From CAZJUO01 sp964549245 (GTDB lineage Bacteria > Patescibacteriota > Patescibacteriia > UBA10025 > JAHIVO01), in NCBI GenBank assembly GCA_964549245.1, contig CAZJUO010000042.1, positions 1 through 10,080 of the forward strand: DNA of 10,080 nt. The letters are read 5' to 3'. The notes under the pieces were generated by a model that ran no database searches, was not told the DNA's origin, and saw nothing but the letters and a program-made list of their open reading frames with translations. Every line of letters starts with the position of its first letter. The first letter of the stretch is position 1. The translations under genes were made by a program, and so were the position numbers. Of this stretch, positions 5,553-10,080 are shown piece by piece.

Positions 5553-7685
5553 ATGTCACTATTATCAAAACACGCTTTAGGTCTGGATATTGCCGATACT
5601 TCCATTGAAGCTATAGAGATTAAGAAAAAGCTAGGTAAGCTATCTGTTGTCGCCTATGCACGTACAACCATTGCGCCCGGTATTGTGGAAAACGGCGCAG
5701 TGCTCGACAAACCAAAATTGATAGAAGCTATACAAGATATGGTGCGCCAAGAGCGCTTTTCTACCAAAAACGTTGTACTTTCTATCCCGGAATCGAAAAC
5801 ATTCATACACGTATTTGACATCCCATCAGTTATTTCTGAAAAAACTTTAGGCGACTCCATCCAATATAAAGCCCAGGAAGTTATCCCGCTGTCCTTTGAT
5901 CAGATCTACCATGACTACCGCGTCATTGACCGTGCCAAAGACAGCCAGGAAGTCCTGTATATTGCCGGTTTTAAGGAGACAGTTCGTGATTACCGGCAGG
6001 TGGTGAGCCAGGCCGGACTCCGTCCGCTCGTTGTTGAAGCCGAGTCGATGTCGCTAGCCAGATCGTTGGTCCGCGATGATATATTTGAAGGATCGGTGAT
6101 AGTTGACATAGGAGCCAGAACCAGCATTATTACCATCTATGACCATCATGGTATTCGTTTTTCAGGCAACTATCGTATAGCCGGTGAAGCCATTACCAAA
6201 ACATTAAGCAAGGCGCTTAAAAAACCAATCAATCAAGTTGAAGAACTAAAGCGCCGGACAGACTTTTTTCAGGAGAAAAATAATCCAGCAGCCCACAAAG
6301 CTTTGACTAAGCTATTGGACGGCTTGATTAAACAAATTGAAAAAACTATTGCCTATTATAAAGATACGACCGGCCACATTATAAATAGTGTTAAATTGTG
6401 CGGGGGCACCAGTTGTTTACCTGGGTTAGTCGGTTATATGAACGATAAGATTTCCACCAAAGTTGAACAGGGCGATCCCCTGGCTGGATTGCGTTTCAGC
6501 AAAAAACAGCTGGATAGCAAGAAGGCAGTCTTATATGCTGGGGCGATAGGTTTGGCATTGCGCGGGTTGGACAGCAAAAGCCTTCAGGACGGTATCAACC
6601 TGACCGCTTCCGAGATAAAAAATAGCAGCCAGCCGCAAAAATCAAAACCCAGCAAGCAGGTAATTCGAAAATCAAAAAGGCACAAAAAAGACCGTATAGA
6701 CTCAAGGGAGCCAGCTCCCCGGTCAAACAAACGATTGAAAGTGCTGGCATTGGTATTTTTTATATTGCTTGTTGGTTTTGGAGTGATATTTTTCTTGCAG
6801 CGCGGTCAAGAGGAGCCACTGTTATCGTTTGTAGACTCTCCCGCTGGTACAATTACGAGCAATGTCGGCACTGCTACTCCCCTAACCGTAAACGAAAGCA
6901 TCTTGGTATATCTGGGAAGTGAGCCAACGGATGACCAAGCCGCAACGATAGCTGGCCGGTTGATTAATAAAACGATTACTGTTTCACGGGAATTCGCCGC
7001 TACTGGGTCGCGTACGATAGATACGGCGCCAAGCGGAGAGATAACTATTGTTAATAACTATTCTGTTGACCAAGCGCTAGTGGCCACAACACGGTTCCTG
7101 GCGGATGATGGCACGCTTTTCCGCCTGCAAAATGATGTAATAGTGCCCGCGGATGACAGCATCACTGCTAACATATCTGCTGACGATCAGACCTTGTCAA
7201 AAAACATCCCCGCCGGCAGGTGGTCTATCCCTGGTTTAGATGAGGCAATGCAGCAATATATTTACGGGCAAAGCAATGATATTATCTATGGACGCGGCCA
7301 AGAAGCGGCTAGTGTTACCGAACAGGATATTGCAGCTGCCAAGCAGATATTGCGGGAAGAGCTGCGAATATTGAATAATCAGCAGTTTGCTACGGAGTTA
7401 TCAGATGGGGAAATGGTAATTCCAGAGCCCGTGATGGTAGACGACGAATCGTTTTCATTTGATAAAAGTGACGGTTCAACAGGGCAAGTTTTTAATGGCT
7501 CTCTGCAGGCTACGGGTACTGCCTTGCTTTGTAGCAAAAAATCAATTGACGCGTTGCTTGATAAAGCTATCACAGAAAATGGCGCCTACACTCTCTCGGA
7601 GTATTCGTACCGTATAGACGAGTATGATGAAGAAAATGACCAGATAAAAATGACCGTGGGAGCTGAAGCGGCGGTTGTCCAATGA
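5553..7685 (+). CDS. pilM: PilM actin-like protein fused to a transmembrane and baseplate-J-like extracytoplasmic region
   Basis: The ATG at 5553 gives 710 residues and the canonical PilM N-terminus. The frame is open further upstream, but that part lies inside the preceding gene. Residues 1-340 are PilM: phosphate-1 loop LGLDIADTSIEAIEI (9-23), phosphate-2 loop SVIVDIGARTSIITIY (181-196), adenosine-loop-like VKLCGGTSCLPGL (280-292), and GAIGLALRGL at 330-339. A short INLTASEIK follows (348-356), similar to the PilN N-terminal peptide that PilM binds. Next is a Lys/Ser-rich linker (357-395), one membrane helix (396-415, VLALVFFILLVGFGVIFFL) and an extracytoplasmic part. Within it 494-583 (GEITIVNNYS, VATTRFL, GTLFRLQNDVIVPA, SIPGL, YIYGQS) resembles the baseplate J/gp47-like proteins often annotated in Patescibacteria. 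Normal PilM has about 350 residues. No pilN or pilO follows, so this protein may cover PilM plus PilN roles. The PilM call is firm; the second-half call is moderate. Confidence 0.88.
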   Translation: MSLLSKHALGLDIADTSIEAIEIKKKLGKLSVVAYARTTIAPGIVENGAVLDKPKLIEAIQDMVRQERFSTKNVVLSIPESKTFIHVFDIPSVISEKTLGDSIQYKAQEVIPLSFDQIYHDYRVIDRAKDSQEVLYIAGFKETVRDYRQVVSQAGLRPLVVEAESMSLARSLVRDDIFEGSVIVDIGARTSIITIYDHHGIRFSGNYRIAGEAITKTLSKALKKPINQVEELKRRTDFFQEKNNPAAHKALTKLLDGLIKQIEKTIAYYKDTTGHIINSVKLCGGTSCLPGLVGYMNDKISTKVEQGDPLAGLRFSKKQLDSKKAVLYAGAIGLALRGLDSKSLQDGINLTASEIKNSSQPQKSKPSKQVIRKSKRHKKDRIDSREPAPRSNKRLKVLALVFFILLVGFGVIFFLQRGQEEPLLSFVDSPAGTITSNVGTATPLTVNESILVYLGSEPTDDQAATIAGRLINKTITVSREFAATGSRTIDTAPSGEITIVNNYSVDQALVATTRFLADDGTLFRLQNDVIVPADDSITANISADDQTLSKNIPAGRWSIPGLDEAMQQYIYGQSNDIIYGRGQEAASVTEQDIAAAKQILREELRILNNQQFATELSDGEMVIPEPVMVDDESFSFDKSDGSTGQVFNGSLQATGTALLCSKKSIDALLDKAITENGAYTLSEYSYRIDEYDEENDQIKMTVGAEAAVVQ

Positions 7686-7703
7686 TACTATATGTGCTAT
7701 AAT
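7675..7703 (+). promoter_or_regulatory. Probable sigma-70-type promoter for the major pilin gene
   Basis: The -35 element TTGTCC (7675-7680, 4 of 6 to TTGACA) is followed by a 17-base spacer and a perfect -10 TATAAT (7698-7703). TG two bases before the hexamer makes an extended -10. The predicted transcript starts near 7710, giving a leader of about 40 bases before the ATG at 7751. The -35 lies within the last codons of the pilM-fusion gene, so this gene can be read both from the operon and from its own promoter. Confidence 0.75.
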
Positions 7704-7750
7704 AATATCAGTTGATAGAGTTTTATATAACTATTATTAAGAAATATATT

Positions 7751-8281
7751 ATGATGTGGTTACGAAAATCAACCAAAAAATCAGCTAAGCATCGGGGCTT
7801 CACGCTGCTTGAGCTGTTGGTCGTTATCGGTATTATTGGAATCTTGGCTGCTATTGTAATTGTAGCCATAAATCCGGGCCGGCAGTTTGCTCAAGCGCGC
7901 AATGCCCAACGATGGAATGACGTAAACGCGCTGCTTAACGCAGTCCATCAATATGCGGTTGATAACAACGGCTCGGTTCCAGCAGGCATTGACAGCAATA
8001 ACCAGGTTGTCTCTGCCAGTGCCAGTACCGGTTGTGATACAACCTGCGGCGATACAGATCCGGATGGCGACGGCTCTACACCCGATGTGACAACACAGGC
8101 CGCCTGTTTGGATTTGAGTGGTTCCTTGGTGGATGATTATTTGACCCAGATTCCTATGGATCCCTCAACCGGCGCACAATCAAACACTGATTACTACATC
8201 ACCAAACAGTCAGGTACCGGCCGTGTGACTGTTGCCGCCTGTGACCCAGAGTTGGGAGTTACTATCAGCGTTACTCGGTAA
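7751..8281 (+). CDS. Probable major type IV pilin (PilA/PilE-like)
   Basis: Started at the ATG at 7751 (a second ATG follows directly at 7754), this is a 176-residue prepilin. An in-frame TTG at 7712 would add 13 residues, but it sits at the predicted transcription start, so it is disfavoured. The leader MMWLRKSTKKSAKHRG is cut before FTLLELLVVIGIIGILAAIV, with Gly -1, Phe +1 and Glu +5. Downstream come AINPGRQFAQARNAQRWNDVNALL and AVDNNGSVPAG, a pattern I recognise from Patescibacteria pilins. The C-terminal domain has four cysteines (CDTTC, AACLD, AACDP) and an acidic loop DTDPDGDGSTPD. It is set apart from the cluster by its own promoter and followed by a strong terminator, which fits a highly expressed subunit. 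Major-pilin status is inferred from these signals and not proved. Ribosome binding site weak. Confidence 0.9.
   Translation: MMWLRKSTKKSAKHRGFTLLELLVVIGIIGILAAIVIVAINPGRQFAQARNAQRWNDVNALLNAVHQYAVDNNGSVPAGIDSNNQVVSASASTGCDTTCGDTDPDGDGSTPDVTTQAACLDLSGSLVDDYLTQIPMDPSTGAQSNTDYYITKQSGTGRVTVAACDPELGVTISVTR
8051..8086 (+). other. EF-hand-like calcium-binding loop encoded in the pilin
   Basis: The 12 codons read DTDPDGDGSTPD. Aspartates occupy loop positions 1, 3, 5 and 12 and glycine position 6, which matches the DxDxDG pattern of EF-hand, dockerin or thrombospondin-3-like calcium loops. It is flanked by cysteines (CDTTC before, AAC after). Calcium binding is inferred from the pattern alone. Confidence 0.5.
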
Positions 8282-8302
8282 TAATATACAATAGAGGTTT
8301 CT

Positions 8303-8337
8303 AAAAACAGCCATTTCATATAGAGTGGCTGTTTTTT
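8303..8337 (+). terminator. Rho-independent terminator, probably bidirectional
   Basis: ACAGCCA (8307-8313) pairs with TGGCTGT (8326-8332) around a 12-base loop. Flanking A and T runs extend the stem to about 11 bp, and a run of six T follows on the + strand. On the - strand the preceding A run (8303-8307) becomes a U-tract. It lies 21 bases past the pilin stop and about 20 bases past the end of the convergent gene, so it can end transcription from both sides. Confidence 0.9.
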
Positions 8338-8355
8338 GTTGTAATAGGAGGGTTA

Positions 8356-9966
8356 TTATAGTATCTCTTCTTTTTTTTGCCGCTGGAAAGTAACCCAGTC
8401 CTCAATAGTTTCTATCAGCACTTTGAATGGCGCTTCGATAATAAAGTCCAGGATAAACATTAAAACATTGACCTTTGATGTATTGCGAGAGATCCAGCGT
8501 CCAGCCCGCAGGATAGGCAGGGAAAAGAAATCAAATATGAGCATGAAAACATTTTCTTTTTTACTGACGACTACCAGTTCTTTGGCGTTATTTCGAAGGC
8601 GCATGCCAAAAAAGCTAATAACACTTAAGAAGAATAGGAACAGTAGGGCACTGACGATGCTGAATTCTAAAACATAGAGTGCCCAAATAATCAGCCCAAA
8701 GGTGATAATGTAGGCAATAAAGTATATAAAGGTAAAGATAACTTTCAGTATACTGCTCGTTTTTAGGGTACGTTCTTCCTGGATAAATATTTCTTTTTCC
8801 GGCGGGTTGTAAATGATTTCGTATATGCCTTTGATAATTTTTTGCGTATTTTGCTCTGCCGGTACGCGTATGGAGGTGGCAATAAGGAACATCAGAAACG
8901 GATGGAAAACTACATTGATGGCCAATGGCATGATTTTTATTTGCTTAAGGACGATTGCTTCGTATGGCAGCTCAAAGACAAAAGCCATAATCGTTTTAGT
9001 CAGGAAAATATAGATAATGCTGCGTACCACCCCACGGGTAAGTTTTGCGCTGGCTGTAGCATAACGTGTTTGGCAGGCGGCGCGTATGGCTTTTTCCAGG
9101 GCAGGAGGGTTTTGTATCAGTTGCTGACTTTGGTTTGGGCTTTGGTTAAGAACATCTTTGACAATAGTGAAGTAGGGCGCGTATTTACGTACGTATTGAA
9201 ATAATTTATCGGAATATTTGTTGTTAATTTGGGACTCGATGCGCTGCTGCAGCTGTTTAATGGTTTGGGAAAATTCCGGGATTTCATCCGGTGTCATATA
9301 GCGCCACTGCGGAGCATAGTAGTGGATGAGGTGGTAGCGCAAAATAACCTGATCTGACTTTATCAAGGCGCGGTGAATGGCGATATAGACTTGGATATCC
9401 TGGTCTTCTGGATGTTGAATTTTCTCTGATAAATTCAGATGCGGCCGGATAATTTTGTACATCGCTTCCACCAAAGCGTCATCTTTGATGGTCGGCGAAA
9501 GGTATTGTTCTATTTCGTAAGATACAATGCCGATAATCCAGTTAAAGAAATTATTTTTTTCTTTGATAGATTCAATATTCTTGGCAGCTTCATAATATAA
9601 GATAAGGTATTTATTAATAATTTGCTCAATATCCGGAATTCGGCGGATAGGAAAATAATCGTTTTTTAAATAACCAGCTCGTATCAATTCACGCAGCAAC
9701 GGCTCTGTAATTACGTTTCCCCGTTCACGCGTACGGATGCGCCGTTTGAGCATCCGGGCGATGGCATTTTTTCGCAACAAATGTTCATCCTGGTAATCAA
9801 CGGCGTTTCTCACTTTTTCATAAGCATAGGCAACCTTGCCCACGGTTTCGTGGATTTTAATTTTTGGCTCGTCTTTACTGCCAATGGCCGACTGCTCGGT
9901 CCGCTGGTCATTAAAAACAGAAAGAAGATCCTGCATTGGCTGGCTGATGGTATATGTTTTTTGCAT
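8356..9966 (-). CDS. Membrane protein of unknown function, with a large charged cytosolic N-terminal region
   Basis: I do not recognise a named family for this 536-residue protein. The style (DEHLLRKNAIARMLKRRIRTRERGN in the first 85 residues) is reminiscent of conserved uncharacterised Patescibacteria proteins. Residues 1-305 are hydrophilic, rich in Lys/Arg/Glu and apparently helical (IKQLQQRIESQINNKYSDKL). The second part is hydrophobic, with likely membrane helices at about 312-332, 345-364, 406-430 and 435-454. The C-terminus has two similar amphipathic segments, NVFMLIFDFF (472-481) and NVLMFILDFI (500-509). No signal peptide is seen. It starts with ATG at 9966, has no clear Shine-Dalgarno, and is read from a near-consensus promoter just upstream. 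It is convergent with the pilin gene and shares a terminator, so it is not part of the pilus operon. A role with the pilus is only suggested by proximity. Confidence 0.85.
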   Translation of the reverse strand: MQKTYTISQPMQDLLSVFNDQRTEQSAIGSKDEPKIKIHETVGKVAYAYEKVRNAVDYQDEHLLRKNAIARMLKRRIRTRERGNVITEPLLRELIRAGYLKNDYFPIRRIPDIEQIINKYLILYYEAAKNIESIKEKNNFFNWIIGIVSYEIEQYLSPTIKDDALVEAMYKIIRPHLNLSEKIQHPEDQDIQVYIAIHRALIKSDQVILRYHLIHYYAPQWRYMTPDEIPEFSQTIKQLQQRIESQINNKYSDKLFQYVRKYAPYFTIVKDVLNQSPNQSQQLIQNPPALEKAIRAACQTRYATASAKLTRGVVRSIIYIFLTKTIMAFVFELPYEAIVLKQIKIMPLAINVVFHPFLMFLIATSIRVPAEQNTQKIIKGIYEIIYNPPEKEIFIQEERTLKTSSILKVIFTFIYFIAYIITFGLIIWALYVLEFSIVSALLFLFFLSVISFFGMRLRNNAKELVVVSKKENVFMLIFDFFSLPILRAGRWISRNTSKVNVLMFILDFIIEAPFKVLIETIEDWVTFQRQKKEEIL

Positions 9967-9992
9967 AAAAGTTAACTATAAACTAAGCAGTT

Positions 9993-10021
9993 ATCATACA
10001 TTATTACCGGCACTTTGTCAA
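9993..10021 (-). promoter_or_regulatory. Near-consensus sigma-70-type promoter for the - strand gene
   Basis: Read on the - strand, TTGACA (10021-10016) is a perfect -35, followed by a 17-base spacer and TATGAT (9998-9993, 5 of 6) as -10. Transcription should begin near 9986, leaving a leader of about 20 bases before the ATG at 9966. The rest of the 9967-10080 intergenic stretch shows no gene and no clear + strand promoter. Confidence 0.8.
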
Positions 10022-10080
10022 GAGTTTGTAATGGTTCAATAGCTTTGCAACACCCTCTTAAGGTAAAATTGTATGTATAT

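Noticed and set aside
7683..7685. UGA read as glycine (SR1/Gracilibacteria code)
   Set aside because: The TGA that ends the PilM fusion is followed by a short non-coding run, a promoter and another TGA-TAG. No in-frame TGA interrupts any recognised gene.
7715..7734. Short AT-rich inverted repeat in the pilin leader
   Set aside because: Only four paired bases in a very AT-rich stretch, which is expected by chance and shows no riboswitch or operator pattern.
7712..7750. TTG start for the major pilin at 7712
   Set aside because: It lies at the predicted transcription start, so it would have no room for a ribosome binding site. The ATG pair at 7751/7754 gives a normal basic prepilin leader.
8842..9204. 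Open frame of 120 codons on the + strand inside the - strand gene
   Set aside because: It is antisense to a long, coherent membrane-protein gene, has no Shine-Dalgarno or promoter, and its translation has no pilin, domain or membrane pattern.
10045..10069. Possible + strand promoter TTGCAA ... TAAAAT at the right edge
   Set aside because: The spacer is only 13 bases, and no gene start is visible before the window ends.

Overview
This window is almost entirely one type IV pilus (or closely related type II-like pseudopilus) biogenesis cluster on the + strand. It is followed by one convergent gene of unknown function on the - strand. The style of the proteins points to a member of the Candidate Phyla Radiation (Patescibacteria, most likely a Parcubacteria-type lineage): a pilin-like leader reading G|QSLIE, a PilM with a second half carrying what looks like a baseplate-J-like extracytoplasmic domain, a pilin continuing AINPGRQFAQARNAQR, tightly packed genes and weak Shine-Dalgarno signals. 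The lineage is inferred from recognised sequence style, not from a marker gene. TAA, TAG and TGA all end genes here, so nothing suggests the UGA-to-glycine recoding of SR1/Gracilibacteria.

Layout. 1-573 is the 3' end of the extension ATPase gene pilB. 612-1832 is the inner-membrane platform gene pilC. 1837-5545 is a compact set of four minor-pilin genes, with gaps of 2-4 bases or overlaps of 11-14 bases: a FimT/GspH-like pilin, a very large (779 aa) modular pilin in the position of PilV/GspI, a GspJ/PilW-like pilin and a GspK/PilX-like pilin. The order matches gspH-I-J-K. 5553-7685 encodes a PilM actin-like protein continuous with a basic linker, a transmembrane helix and a roughly 290-residue extracytoplasmic region. 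No separate pilN or pilO lies between it and the next gene. 7751-8281 is the probable major pilin. It has its own promoter (TTGTCC, 17 bp, TATAAT with an extended TG) starting inside the end of the pilM-fusion gene, and it ends at a strong hairpin terminator (8303-8337) that can also serve the convergent gene. 8356-9966 on the - strand encodes a 536-residue membrane protein with no recognised function. It is read from a near-consensus promoter (TTGACA, 17 bp, TATGAT) at 9993-10021.

How the parts would work together. PilB hydrolyses ATP and turns PilC, which feeds mature pilin subunits into the fibre. PilM on the cytoplasmic face, here joined to its own transmembrane partner region, would align the motor. 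The four minor pilins would form the priming complex and tip, and the 779-residue one would expose several beta-rich modules as a possible adhesin. The separate strong promoter of the last pilin gene would supply the abundant subunit. No RNA genes, mobile elements, CRISPR arrays or tRNAs were seen. The only intergenic stretches are 574-611, 7686-7750, 8282-8355 and 9967-10080.
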